64,000 bases of DNA from Streptomyces sp. LHD-70 (GTDB taxonomy: Bacteria; Actinomycetota; Actinomycetes; Streptomycetales; Streptomycetaceae). A model generated the notes under the pieces. That model was not told where the DNA came from. It worked only from the letters and a program-made list of their open reading frames with translations, and did no database searches. The position numbers and the translations under genes are program-made. Positions 8,254-18,361 of this stretch are shown piece after piece; positions within the stretch are counted from its first letter, which is position 1, and every line of letters begins with the position of its first letter. Location: positions 1 to 64,000 of the forward strand of contig NZ_JAVIFW010000003.1 of assembly GCF_031157275.1 (NCBI RefSeq), read 5' to 3'.

Positions 8254-8427
8254 GTCCTGTCTTCAATCTCCCGTCTGCCCCGCGGCGCCATGCACGCACT
8301 CTCGCCGCACCGGGCGAAGACCCAAGTAGCTCCGCTACGAGGGCCTGCGCCCGGCACGCCGAGAGCACGCACCTGATGCCGCGGAGCCGCCCTTCGGGCG
8401 ACGACGGGAGATTGAAGACAGGACCTA
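8251..8427. mobile_element. MITE-like element, 25-bp perfect terminal inverted repeats, TA ends
   Basis: Bases 8251-8275 (starting TAGGTCCTGTCTTCAATCTC) and 8403-8427 are exact inverted copies. The 127 bp between them have no gene and are themselves partly self-complementary (for example CTCTCGCCG...CGCCGAGAG and GTAGCTCCGCTAC), so the whole element can fold into one long hairpin. The outermost TA on both sides fits a TA target duplication, as made by IS630/mariner-type transposases. It is inserted at the 3' end of the GNAT gene and supplies its stop codon. Confidence 0.75.
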
Positions 8428-8535
8428 GGCCCGCGCCCCGCGCGACACGCCTGACATGCAGGGGCAGCGCGGGCCGCTTACGGTCGTGGCACGTGCTCGA
8501 ACCCGTGCGCGACCGCCCGCCGCCGCTGAACCCGG

Positions 8536-8574
8536 CGGCCACCACAGACCGGTTCCCGGCCACCACAGACCGGT
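8536..8574. repeat. Direct repeat, 18 bp x 2
   Basis: Two exact copies of CGGCCACCACAGACCGGT start 21 bp apart (8536 and 8557), in the noncoding stretch between the MITE and the ArsR-SRPBCC gene. I see no gene in 8428-8641. Confidence 0.8.
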
Positions 8575-8641
8575 GGACCGCAGAGCGGGCGGGGAGGTCC
8601 GTTGAGGCCCGGACTTCCCCGCTCTTCCTTGGACGAGGGCG

Positions 8642-9466
8642 TCAGTGCTGGTCCGCGAGGCGGCGGCCGCCCTCCAGGAGGGTCTTCAGGGCCGAGAGGA
8701 TCATGATCCAGCCGCCACTGACGCTCTCCAGCATCTTGCTGTCCGGGCCGTCGAAGCCGTCGTGCGTGATCGTCAGCTTCACCCCGGCCGAGTCCTCCTC
8801 GGCGGGCTCGATGTCGAAGGTGACCTGGGAGCGTTCCTTGACGGCCTGCTCCCACTCCTCGTCCGAGGTGATGCCGATCATCTCGCGGTGCATGGGCTGC
8901 AGCGTGTGCCAGGTGTACGAGAGGCGCCGGCCGGGGACGGCCTCCAGGACCCGCTGGCCGAGCTCCTCCGCCTCGCCGTCGGGGCCCATCTTCCACTTGA
9001 CCGTCGAGCCGACCTCCCAGGTGGACTGCGGACCCCAGCCGTCCATGTACTCCTTGATGAACTCCCAGTCGGTGAGCGCCTCGTAGAGCTTCTCCGGGGT
9101 GGTCTGGATGTACGTCACGTAGATGAACTCGGGCTTGCTCATGGTGCTTCCTTCCAGATTCCGCTTGAGGCGGGAGAGGCTCGCGAGGCGGCCCCGTTCG
9201 TACTGTCCGATCCAGCGGTCGGCGATCTCCTGGATCGGGACCGGGTTGAGGTAGTGCAGCTTTTCGCGGCCGCGCCGGACGGTCGATATCAGCCGGGCCG
9301 ACTCCAGGACCGCCAGGTGTTTGCTGACCGCCTGCCGGCTCATGTCGAGCCCCTCGCCGAGCTCTCGCAGGCTCTGCCCGTTGCGGTCGTTCAGCCGGTC
9401 GAGCAGTGCCCGGCGACTCGGATCGGCGAGTGCGCGGAACACGTCGTCCATCGTCACGTCCGCCAT
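8642..9466 (-). CDS. ArsR-type regulator fused to an SRPBCC (AHSA1-like) domain
   Basis: 274 residues from ATG 9466. Residues 1-95 are a winged-helix ArsR domain: DVFRALADPSRRALLDRL, then LREL-GEGLDMSRQAVSKHLAVLE and the wing LISTVRRGREKLHYLNP. Residues about 110-260 are an AHSA1/START-like hydrophobic pocket (FIYVTYIQTTPEKLYEAL, EVGSTVKWKMGPDG, ISLY-type C-terminal helix). The two are often separate neighbouring genes in actinomycetes; here they are one protein, so ligand binding in the pocket may directly set DNA binding (inference). There are no metal-binding cysteines. A perfect palindrome directly upstream argues for autoregulation. TATAAT overlaps the ATG at 9466, so transcripts may instead start translation at ATG 9451 with almost no leader. 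Confidence 0.9.
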   Translation of the reverse strand: MADVTMDDVFRALADPSRRALLDRLNDRNGQSLRELGEGLDMSRQAVSKHLAVLESARLISTVRRGREKLHYLNPVPIQEIADRWIGQYERGRLASLSRLKRNLEGSTMSKPEFIYVTYIQTTPEKLYEALTDWEFIKEYMDGWGPQSTWEVGSTVKWKMGPDGEAEELGQRVLEAVPGRRLSYTWHTLQPMHREMIGITSDEEWEQAVKERSQVTFDIEPAEEDSAGVKLTITHDGFDGPDSKMLESVSGGWIMILSALKTLLEGGRRLADQH

Positions 9467-9470
9467 TATA

Positions 9471-9488
9471 GGCAACCATTTGGTTGCC
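9471..9488. promoter_or_regulatory. Operator-like palindrome before the ArsR fusion gene
   Basis: GGCAACCA-TT-TGGTTGCC is a perfect inverted repeat (8-bp arms, 2-bp spacer) lying 4 bp upstream of ATG 9466 and touching a TATAAT box. This position would block RNA polymerase, fitting ArsR-type autorepression. Confidence 0.75.
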
Positions 9489-9539
9489 CTTCAAGCGTCG
9501 CTGTACGGGGGCCCGACGGGGCAGGGGAGTGTGCGGGAC

Positions 9540-10613
9540 TCAGGCCGTCCAGTGGCCGGGGCGCGTCACCGTGTCCGGGAGCTGGGTGTGCTCGTCGCCG
9601 CGCGCCGCGTTGACCTGCGCCTGGGTCAGGAACAGCGCGCCGCGCAGGTCCGCGCCGGACAGGTCGGCGTCCCGCAGGTCGGCGCCGATGACGTCGGCCG
9701 TGCGCAGGTCCGCGCCCGCGAGGTCGGCGGCGATCAGGAGGGCGCCGCGGAGGTTGGCGCCGCGCAGGTCGGCCTGGCGGAAGCGGGCGCCGATGAGGTC
9801 GGCGCCGCGGTGATTCTTGTTCTTGCGCGGCTTCTTGCCCGGGGTCTTGCCCGAGGTCTGGCCTGTCTTCCGGTCTGTCTTCTGGTCTGTCTTCTGGCTT
9901 GGCTTCCGGCTGTGCTTCTGGCTTTGCTTCTCGTCCGTCGTCCGGCCCGGCTTGTCGTCCGGTACGGCGGCACGCGCCAGCTCGCTCGCGCGCAGCAGCA
10001 GGACGTTGATCTCGCCGCGCAGCGCGGCCACGTCGACCGCGATCACCGTCTCGGCGTCCGCGCGCGTCAGGGCCCGTACGTCGTCGAGGGCGCTCCGGAG
10101 GTCCGCCCGCAGGGGCCGGGAGGTCGGCAGGGCCAGGGCCTCGTTCACGTACCAGAGGAGTTCGTGCAGGTGGCGCATCACCGGGAAGACCGCGAACATC
10201 TGCCGCGAGCTGTCCGGCTCGGCGCGCCAGTCGCGGCCGCCGAACGTCACCTGCGAGACCTGCTGGCCGGCGCCGAAGCAGTCGTAGACCGTGCAGCCCG
10301 GGTAGCCGCTCTCGCGCAGCCGGGCGTGGATGCCGCAGCCGAAGTCGGTGCGCAGATTGCCGCAGGGCGTGCCCGCGGCCTTGTCCGCCGCGAAGTCCGA
10401 GGAGGCCGCGAACGGCAGGGCCACGCAGCAGAGCCCGAAGCAGTTGGCGCAGTCCGCCTTCAGCTCGTCCCGGGCGACTCCGACCGCCGAGGGTTCTGCT
10501 GCGGCGCGGCGGTCAGGGGCGGCGGCGGACGCGGACTGCTTCGACAAGGCGGTGGGTCTCCAGATACGGGACGTGGCGGGCGGCATGCCCGGGCGGGAGC
10601 GCCGGACGTCCAT
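9540..10613 (-). CDS. Pentapeptide-repeat protein with Cys-rich N-terminal domain
   Basis: About 357 residues from ATG 10613; ATG 10586 is an alternative, and neither has a strong ribosome site. The conserved part starts ARDELKADCANCFGLCCVAL and has about nine cysteines within 70 residues (CANC, LCC, PCG, GCG, GCTVYDC), spaced like a metal- or FeS-binding module. A helical middle follows, then a Lys/Gln/Thr-rich linker with SQK and TDQKTDRKTG repeats. The protein closes with about 12 A(D/N)LxG pentapeptides (ADLRGANLRGALLIAADLAG), which form a right-handed square beta-helix. Pentapeptide proteins can mimic DNA or act as scaffolds; the role here is unknown. Confidence 0.85.
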   Translation of the reverse strand: MDVRRSRPGMPPATSRIWRPTALSKQSASAAAPDRRAAAEPSAVGVARDELKADCANCFGLCCVALPFAASSDFAADKAAGTPCGNLRTDFGCGIHARLRESGYPGCTVYDCFGAGQQVSQVTFGGRDWRAEPDSSRQMFAVFPVMRHLHELLWYVNEALALPTSRPLRADLRSALDDVRALTRADAETVIAVDVAALRGEINVLLLRASELARAAVPDDKPGRTTDEKQSQKHSRKPSQKTDQKTDRKTGQTSGKTPGKKPRKNKNHRGADLIGARFRQADLRGANLRGALLIAADLAGADLRTADVIGADLRDADLSGADLRGALFLTQAQVNAARGDEHTQLPDTVTRPGHWTA

Positions 10614-10680
10614 TGTCCCCGACCGGCCACGACGGCCCGCACCGGGAGAGCCCACCCTGGCCGCACCGGAGCGCCCCCGG

Positions 10681-11082
10681 TCAACCCTCGCGCGCAGTGC
10701 GCCTGCGCGCCAGGACGTCCTCCACGTCGTACGGCTTGATGCCGAGCGGTGGGCCGGGCGGCGGGCGGAGGAGCATGCTGGTGATCTTCTTGTTGATCTC
10801 CGTCAGGATCCTGCGCGCGGTCGCCTCGGTCGGTGCCGCCTCCGCCGCCGCGAGCGCGTCCTCGGCCTCCTTGCGGAGAGCCAGGGCGGGCGGGAGCACG
10901 GAGATGTTCTCGCGGCGCATCTTCTCCTTCAGCCACCACTGTTCGTCGTAGGGACGGTCGAGGCCGGGGAGCGGCCGGCCGATGCCGGGCAGCTCGGCGA
11001 AGTCGCCGCGCTGTTCCGCCTCCCGGATCTGTCTGTCGACCCAGGACTCGAAGCTGACGGCGGGGGGTTTCCGCTCGGTCAC
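10681..11082 (-). CDS. DUF1992 (DnaJ-C28-like) family protein
   Basis: 133 residues from GTG 11082, with AGAGGAG 6 bp upstream. The core SFESWVDRQIREAEQRGDF, then LPGIGRPLPGLD and DEQWWLKEKMRRENIS, is the DUF1992 signature shared with the conserved region of eukaryotic DNAJC28. There is no J-domain. It is a soluble, highly charged cytosolic protein of unknown biochemical role. It lies upstream of and in the same direction as the pentapeptide-repeat gene (67 bp gap), so the two may be co-transcribed. Confidence 0.88.
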   Translation of the reverse strand: MTERKPPAVSFESWVDRQIREAEQRGDFAELPGIGRPLPGLDRPYDEQWWLKEKMRRENISVLPPALALRKEAEDALAAAEAAPTEATARRILTEINKKITSMLLRPPPGPPLGIKPYDVEDVLARRRTAREG

Positions 11083-11440
11083 CGTGCGCTCCTCTCGGAG
11101 ATCGGAGGTCGGAGGTTGGAGGTCTGTCTACGCGTATCCCCACGGTACGTCGGGCCGGTCACCGCGTGCGGCGGACGTGGGTCGCGTCCGTACGGCGGTC
11201 TCCGTACGGGTACCGCGTGATTCGCGTGGGGTTCGGCCGGGAAATGGCGCGATGTCGCCCCAACGTCCGGGATGGGGACGTAGGTTGGCGGTGCGGGGGA
11301 GTGTGACGGCGCAATCGGTGCGTTTCAGGCCGAGTGGCGCCGTACCGTACCCCAGGGGGCACACGAGCACGGACCGCGCACGCGGCGCCCGCTCGCGCGC
11401 ATCGACACGGGCCCTCGCCCGGCAGCCGGACGGAGGAGCG
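11083..11440. other. Intergenic region between DUF1992 and STAS genes
   Basis: 358 bp separating divergent genes. It should hold promoters for both. Longer frames here have no coding bias or recognisable domain. I find no clear palindrome. Confidence 0.5.
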
Positions 11441-11878
11441 ATGTCCACGCAGAGCCACCGCCTGACCATCACCGAGCTCTCCGCCCGGCAGGAGTCAGCC
11501 GTGCTGCGCGTCAGCGGCGAACTCGACCACAACGTCGAGCAGTTCTTCCTCAGCACCCTCGGCACGAGCGTCGCCGCCGGTCGTGTGCACCTCGTCCTGG
11601 ACGTCACGGCCCTCGCGTTCTGCGACTCGCGCGGCCTCAACTGCCTGCTCGCCATCCGCTGGCTGCTCGCCCGGCGCGGCGGTCTGCTGGTCCTCGCGGG
11701 GGTGGGCCGTCGCCTCGCCGAACTCCTCGCCCAGACCGGAAGCACGGAGCTGCTGCCCGCCCGCCGCACCGTCGCCCAGGCGCTCGCCGACCTCCCCGAG
11801 GAGCACCGCCCCGACTGGCCGCCGCACCGTGACGACACCGGCGCGCAGGAGACCCGCGCGCCGGTCGGCGAGGGCTAG
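11441..11878 (+). CDS. STAS-domain anti-sigma factor antagonist
   Basis: 145 residues from ATG 11441 with GGAGG upstream. It is a single STAS domain: ESAVLRVSGELDHNVEQFF near residue 18, VHLVLDVTALAFCDSRGLN near residue 50, and a C-terminal helix. The Ser of the FCDS motif is at the position phosphorylated in SpoIIAA/RsbV proteins, so the switch residue is kept, although the following Ser is Arg. In the family the unphosphorylated form binds an RsbW-type anti-sigma kinase and frees a sigma factor. No such kinase is adjacent; the HATPase at 37964 is a distant candidate partner. The acidic C-terminal tail is extra. Confidence 0.88.
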   Translation: MSTQSHRLTITELSARQESAVLRVSGELDHNVEQFFLSTLGTSVAAGRVHLVLDVTALAFCDSRGLNCLLAIRWLLARRGGLLVLAGVGRRLAELLAQTGSTELLPARRTVAQALADLPEEHRPDWPPHRDDTGAQETRAPVGEG

Positions 11879-12072
11879 GGACGGGCCTGAGTCCGCCGCG
11901 CACTGGCCGAAACGCCGATCAATCGTGGCTGATCGACCAACTGTGCCCTTGTATACGTCGGTTGAAGGGATGAACCGGCCAGGTCTGGACAGGCGATGCA
12001 CGCGGGCACCGTGACCGTCCGCGAACGCAAGGCACTCGCAGGCATCCGACGATCGAAGGGTTCTCCCACATC

Positions 12073-13728
<1,656 letters not shown>

Positions 13729-13833
13729 GGTGTGACGGGGACGGCGGCGCTCACCGTACCTTCGGTGGTGCGCCGCCGTTCTCGCCCCAAGTCCCCTGTG
13801 AGACACGCCATGTGACGGTAATTCAGAATCCGC

Positions 13834-13862
13834 TTGCACCCCTCCCGGCGTGCCGCGATATT
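13834..13862 (+). promoter_or_regulatory. Putative promoter of the NTPase/binding-protein pair
   Basis: TTGCAC (13834-13839) and GATATT (13857-13862) are separated by 17 bp and lie about 55 bp before the NTPase start. Confidence 0.5.
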
Positions 13863-13917
13863 GATCCCCTGCCGAGTCGCCACACCGTCGTGGCTGCCGG
13901 GCGCGGGAGGGCGGGGC

Positions 13918-15981
13918 ATGGCGCAGCAATGGCCGGGCAGGTCCACGCGGGACCAGTCCGTACACGCGTACCTGAAGGCCCGGGTGCTGCCGCAGGGACA
14001 GGCCGCCGCGGAGCGCCGGACGGCCGCCGCCGGAGTCCCCTTCACGCTGATCCTCGGCCCGCGCGGCAGCGGCAAGACCACCTTGCTCGACGCGCTCGCG
14101 GGGCACGCCGCACTCCTGCCGATGGCACACCTCGACCTGATGCGGTTCGCGCAGGGCGACAAACAGCCCGTGGACGTGCTCCACGAAGTGGCGTTCACGC
14201 TGCAGGCGCGCCGTGAGCACCCGCCCCATCTGACCCTCAGCGGCTACGAGTTGACCCGCAGGGCGCTCGCCGTCCCCGTAGGTCACATGGGTCGCGAGGA
14301 CGCCCGCCGCGCCATGGCCGAGGCGCTCGCGATCCCGCTGGGCAGACGCCTCGCCACGGCCATCGAGGTCGGGCAGATAGCCGGGCCGCTCGTCGGCCTG
14401 CCACCGCTCGCCACCGCCGTCCTCCAACTCGTCCCGCTGGCCGAACGGACCAGGGCCTGGGGCCGGTTGCAGACCTCGCTCGGCACCCGCGGCAGCCTCA
14501 CGTCCACGGTCTCCGCCCTGGACAAGCTCGTCGCCGTCAGCAGCGACTACCACGTCACCGAACGCGGCGGGAGGCACCGGGCCGAACGCGAGATCTTCGA
14601 CGCCTTCCTCACCGACCTGGTACGCGCCTACGAGGACAAGGAGTGGGCCGCCCGCTGCCTGGTCCTCCTCGACAACGCCGACAACCGGCTCGGCCGCCGC
14701 TTCCTCGACCTCCTGGAGGCCGCCCGAACCCCCCACCCCGGCGACCCCCTCGTCCTCTTCGCCACCACCGGCAGCTACCCCGGCGCAGCACCCCAGCCCG
14801 GCCCCACCGCCGTCGGACTCTGGCCACCGGGCAGACCCTTCGCACCCGAACCGCTGGAGAGCGGCCGGGTCCTCGGGCGGCTGCGCAACCTCACCCGCGC
14901 CGAGGTGCAGGAACAGGCCGCCGAGGTGCTGGGGGCCGTGCCCGCGCCGACCGGGCCGCCCGCCCTCGGCGCCGTCGGCGTGAGCTGGCTCGGCTGGATC
15001 GTGCACGAACTCACCCGCGGCCACCCCGCCGCCACAAGCCACGTCCTCGACGAACTCCTCGACTGCCGCGCCACCACCCCCTGGGACGAACGCCTGCGCC
15101 GCGTCCTCGAACCCGGCCCGCGCAGCGGCCAGTTGCTCGACCGGCTGCTGCCCCTCGGCCTCTCGCACGAGCTGCGGCGCATCCTGCGACAGGCCGCCGT
15201 CGCCCCCGACCTCGCCGAGTCCCTGGTCTCCGACGGCCTGCCCGAAGGCGCCGCGGGCCCGCCCGCCGGACTCTTCGAGTTCTGCTCCGACCCGCTGCGC
15301 ACCCTGCACATCGACACGGGCGAGGAACGGCGCGACGGCGGCCCCGGCGTGCCCCACCCCGCCCTGCGCCGCCTCCTCCTCGGCGGCCTCGGCGGGCTCG
15401 GTGGCCTCGGCGGGCTCGGTGGCCCTGACGGCCCCGGTGAGCCTGGTGGCCCCGGTGGCCCTGGCGGCCCGGTCGCCGAGCACACCCGCCGCCGCGCCGC
15501 AGCCCACGCCCGCGCCGACCGGCGCGCCGAGGCCTACCACGCCCTCGCCCTCGGTGAACTCCCCTTCGCCGCCGCCTACTTGGACGACACCTTCGGCACC
15601 GGCGACGTCCGCGACTGGTGCGCCGACCTCTGCAGGCTCCGCCGCGCCCCGCTGCCCGCCCCGCGCGAGGACGACGACCACCGGCCGTGGCGACGGTACG
15701 AGCACCTCGTACGGCATCTCGACGACGACTCGGTCGGCCCGCGCCTGCGGACCATCACGCGCCTCCTCGCGGCGAGCTGGATCAGCCCCGAGCCGCCCGA
15801 GGACCCGGCGACCGACCTGGTCGGTGACCCGTACGGAGACCCGCTCGCCGATCCGTACGCCGAGCTCTATCCGGAGATCAACGCCCGTTTCAACACCTTG
15901 GCCGCAGCGCACACCGGGGACGTCGTCTGGGTGGCGACCCTGTTGCAGAAGGCCCAGCAGTACAGCAAGGAGCCGTGGTAG
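13918..15981 (+). CDS. P-loop NTPase with AAA/STAND-like ATPase domain, partner of a membrane binding protein
   Basis: 687 residues from ATG 13918, with GGGAGG 7 bp upstream. Walker A GPRGSGKTTLLDALAG is at about 47-60 and a Walker B-like RCLVLLDNADNR at about 245-256. Arg/His-rich helical segments follow, in which ARTPHPGDPLVLFATTGSYP resembles the sensor-1 strand of STAND/ORC-like ATPases. The later half is helical with a Gly-Leu-Gly / Gly-Pro low-complexity insert (about 485-520). There are no membrane segments. The stop overlaps the ribosome site of the next gene, 2 bp away, so the NTPase and the membrane-anchored binding protein are translationally coupled. I read the pair as a ligand-sensing switch rather than a transporter: no permease is present. 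Function not established. Confidence 0.75.
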   Translation: MAQQWPGRSTRDQSVHAYLKARVLPQGQAAAERRTAAAGVPFTLILGPRGSGKTTLLDALAGHAALLPMAHLDLMRFAQGDKQPVDVLHEVAFTLQARREHPPHLTLSGYELTRRALAVPVGHMGREDARRAMAEALAIPLGRRLATAIEVGQIAGPLVGLPPLATAVLQLVPLAERTRAWGRLQTSLGTRGSLTSTVSALDKLVAVSSDYHVTERGGRHRAEREIFDAFLTDLVRAYEDKEWAARCLVLLDNADNRLGRRFLDLLEAARTPHPGDPLVLFATTGSYPGAAPQPGPTAVGLWPPGRPFAPEPLESGRVLGRLRNLTRAEVQEQAAEVLGAVPAPTGPPALGAVGVSWLGWIVHELTRGHPAATSHVLDELLDCRATTPWDERLRRVLEPGPRSGQLLDRLLPLGLSHELRRILRQAAVAPDLAESLVSDGLPEGAAGPPAGLFEFCSDPLRTLHIDTGEERRDGGPGVPHPALRRLLLGGLGGLGGLGGLGGPDGPGEPGGPGGPGGPVAEHTRRRAAAHARADRRAEAYHALALGELPFAAAYLDDTFGTGDVRDWCADLCRLRRAPLPAPREDDDHRPWRRYEHLVRHLDDDSVGPRLRTITRLLAASWISPEPPEDPATDLVGDPYGDPLADPYAELYPEINARFNTLAAAHTGDVVWVATLLQKAQQYSKEPW

Positions 15982-15983
15982 CC

Positions 15984-17590
15984 GTGAACGCGCATGCCGG
16001 GGACGACCGCAACGACGATCCTGAACTCCCGTACGGGCCGGGCCCCTTCGAGCCCGAGCCCGGCGACGTCATCCGCCCGCCGAGCGCGCCCCCGAGGCGT
16101 GGCCTGCGTGCCCTCGTCGTGGCGTTCGCCGTGCTCGTCGCGGCCGTCGCCGGGTACCTCCTGCTGATACGTGAGCCCGAGTGCGCCGACGGCATCGCCG
16201 AGACGTCGGACGGCCAGTGCGTCGGCATCAGCGACGGCGCGCACGCCTTCCCCGGACTCGTCGGCATCAGCGCGAAGATCCACGAGGAGAACCGGCGCGT
16301 CGCGGACGAAAGCCCGTCACCGTCGTCCACATGGAATCCATGTCCGGCGGCTCCGCCGACCGCGGCAAGGAAGCCACCGTCGAGGCCGTCACCGGCGCCC
16401 ACCTCGCCCAGCGCACCGTCAACCACGAGCGCGGCACCCTGCCCCGGATCCGGCTGCTCCTCGCCAACACCGGCAACAACGACGCCCACGCCGACGACGT
16501 CGTGGACGCCATCCTCGCACTCAAGGAGACCGAGCGGCTCGCCGCTGTCGTCGGCGTCGGGCAGAGCAACTCCCGCACCCTGAAAGCCGTACGACGCCTG
16601 CGCGACGCCGGGGTGCCGACGGTCGGCGCGACCGTCGCCGCCGACCAGTTCGTGTCCTCAAGGGCCGGGTTCTTCCGCGTCTCCTTCCCCGCGAGCGACC
16701 AGGCCCAGGCGGCCGCCGCGTACCTGAAGAAGGAGCAGGACGCCGCCGAGGCCGCCGCACGGAAGAAGGGCGAGAAGGCCGACTACGACGTCCAGGTCGT
16801 CTGGGACCGCAAGGAGGACGACGGCTACAACAAGGCGCTGCGCGAGACCTTCGAGAAGGCCGCGAAACAGCGCGGCGTGCATGTCAGGCCCGGCTTCATC
16901 CCCGTCTGGTCCGACGCGGGCGGCGGCGCCGGCAACGCCCTGCACGGCGCCGCCGACAAGATCTGCCGCGAGGGCGAACAGCGTCCCGACGCCGTGTACT
17001 TCGCGGGCCGCGGCCGGGAGATCCGCAGCCTGATCGAGGCGGCGGGCGAGGGCGGCCGCAGCTGCCCGGTCACGCTCGTCTCCGGCTCCAGCGCGGTCGG
17101 CGTCTTCTTCGACACGACCGGCGCGAGCCGCACCGAGGAGCTCAGGACCCTCGGCGAACGCTGGTCCGCCTCGGGCATGAAGGTCCTCTACACCGCGTTC
17201 ACCCACCCCCGCGTCGCCGCGAAGACGTACGGCGACGGCGCCAACTCCCCGTACCCGAAGTTCGAACGCGACTACCTCGCCGTACGCGGCGGCACCCCCG
17301 CCCCGCTCGCCGACGGGCAGGCCATGCTCGGGCACGACGCGCTGCTCGCCGTGGGGCGCGCCGCGCGGGCCGCGTACGCGCACTACCCGGGCAGCAAGGA
17401 CGTCGCCGCCGACGTGCGGGCGGAGCTCGGCCAGCTCAACAACGGGAACGCCGTGCGCGGGGTCACCGGGAAGGTCGCCTTCCACGAGCAGACCGGCGAG
17501 CCCGTCGAACGCCCCATGGCCCTGGTCCGGCTCCACCGGCCGGGGACGGAGGAGGGGCGGTTCGAGTACGTGGAGGCGCTGTACCCGTAA
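15984..17590 (+). pseudogene. Membrane-anchored periplasmic-binding-type protein, frameshifted near residue 109
   Basis: Start GTG 15984 has AGGAG upstream. The first frame gives an acidic cytosolic N-terminus, one membrane segment (ALVVAFAVLVAAVAGYLLL, about 39-57) and an outer start CADGIAETSDGQCVGISDGA. It loses frame at about 16308-16312, where GACGAAAGCCC seems to lack one base. It resumes as KPVTVVHMESMSGGSADRG and runs to TAA at 17588-17590. The second part is a type I periplasmic-binding fold (LLLANTGNNDAHADDVVDAI, VVGVGQSNSRTLKAVRRL, VSGSSAVGVFFD), like branched-chain amino acid or receptor ligand-binding domains. Joined, it is about 535 residues. It follows the NTPase gene directly. 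Because only one base is wrong and coding bias is perfect on both sides, the break is recent or a sequencing error. Confidence 0.75.
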
Positions 17591-17627
17591 GGCTCAGGGG
17601 AGACGCTGTACCCGTAAGGCTCAGGGG
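17577..17627. repeat. Direct repeat, 24 bp x 2, at a convergent gene junction
   Basis: Two exact 24-bp copies start at 17577 and 17604, 27 bp apart, each containing CTGTACCCGTAAGGCTCAGG. The first covers the stop of the binding-protein gene and the second runs into the stop of the convergent gntR gene, so a small duplication has occurred between the two ends. Confidence 0.9.
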
Positions 17628-18361
17628 CGCGGCTCGTCGGGCTCGTGGAGGAGGACGTCGTCCTCGGCGGGGGACCAGTCCAGGAGGCGTACCTTCGCCA
17701 CCGTCCGGACGTGGCGCCGCATCGCCGCCGCTGCCGCCGCGGGGCGGCGCGCCTCGATCGCGTCCAGGATCGCGTGGTGCTGCGCCAACGACCGCTCGGG
17801 GCGGCCGGGTTGGCGCAGCGACTCGTGGCGGCTCTCGGTGATCTGCTCCGCGATGGACCGCATGAAATCGGCGAGCAGCGCGCTGTGCGCCGCCGCCGTC
17901 ACGCCCGCGTGGAACCTGCGGTCGCCCTCCGTGCCGTGCCCGTCCGCCGCCAGCTCCTCCGCCATGTGATCGAGGGCCGCGCGCAGCACCGCCAGATCCT
18001 CGTCCGTGCGGCGCTCGGCGGCGAGTTCGGCGAGCTTGGTCTCCAGGGCCTCCCGCGCGTCCAGGACATCGGGCAGCCTGCGCCGACGCTCCACCAGCTC
18101 CTCGACCGGCTCGACCTCCAGGCTGTCCTTGCGGAGGTACGTACCGCCGCCGTGCCGCACCTCCACCAGGCCCTGCACTTCCAGGACGACCACGGCCTGC
18201 TTCACCGAGGCCCTCGACACCCCCAGGCGCTGGGCGAGTTCACGCTCGGCGGGCAGCCGGTCGCCCGCGCGCAGGCCGCTCTCCGTGACGTGGTCCCGCA
18301 GCCGGTCGACGACCTGCTCGTACAGCCGCGTCCTGGCCATCGGCCGCAGTGCGTCGCTCAT
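17621..18361 (-). CDS. GntR-family (FadR-type) transcriptional regulator
   Basis: 246 residues from ATG 18361, which has GGGGGTGG upstream. The N-terminus is a GntR winged helix (YEQVVDRLRDHVTESGLRAG, then LAQRLGVSRASVKQAVVVLE and the wing VRHGGGTYL). The rest is an all-helical FCD ligand domain (DVLDAREALETKLAELAAER, then RRFHAGVTAAAH with the metal-binding His, and HHAILDAIEARRP). FCD regulators usually bind an organic acid. The gene is divergent from a MatC-type dicarboxylate carrier, so it probably represses that carrier and releases it on binding malonate or a related acid (inference). Its translation start is preceded by a chain of overlapping mini-ORFs. Confidence 0.92.
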   Translation of the reverse strand: MSDALRPMARTRLYEQVVDRLRDHVTESGLRAGDRLPAERELAQRLGVSRASVKQAVVVLEVQGLVEVRHGGGTYLRKDSLEVEPVEELVERRRRLPDVLDAREALETKLAELAAERRTDEDLAVLRAALDHMAEELAADGHGTEGDRRFHAGVTAAAHSALLADFMRSIAEQITESRHESLRQPGRPERSLAQHHAILDAIEARRPAAAAAAMRRHVRTVAKVRLLDWSPAEDDVLLHEPDEPRP

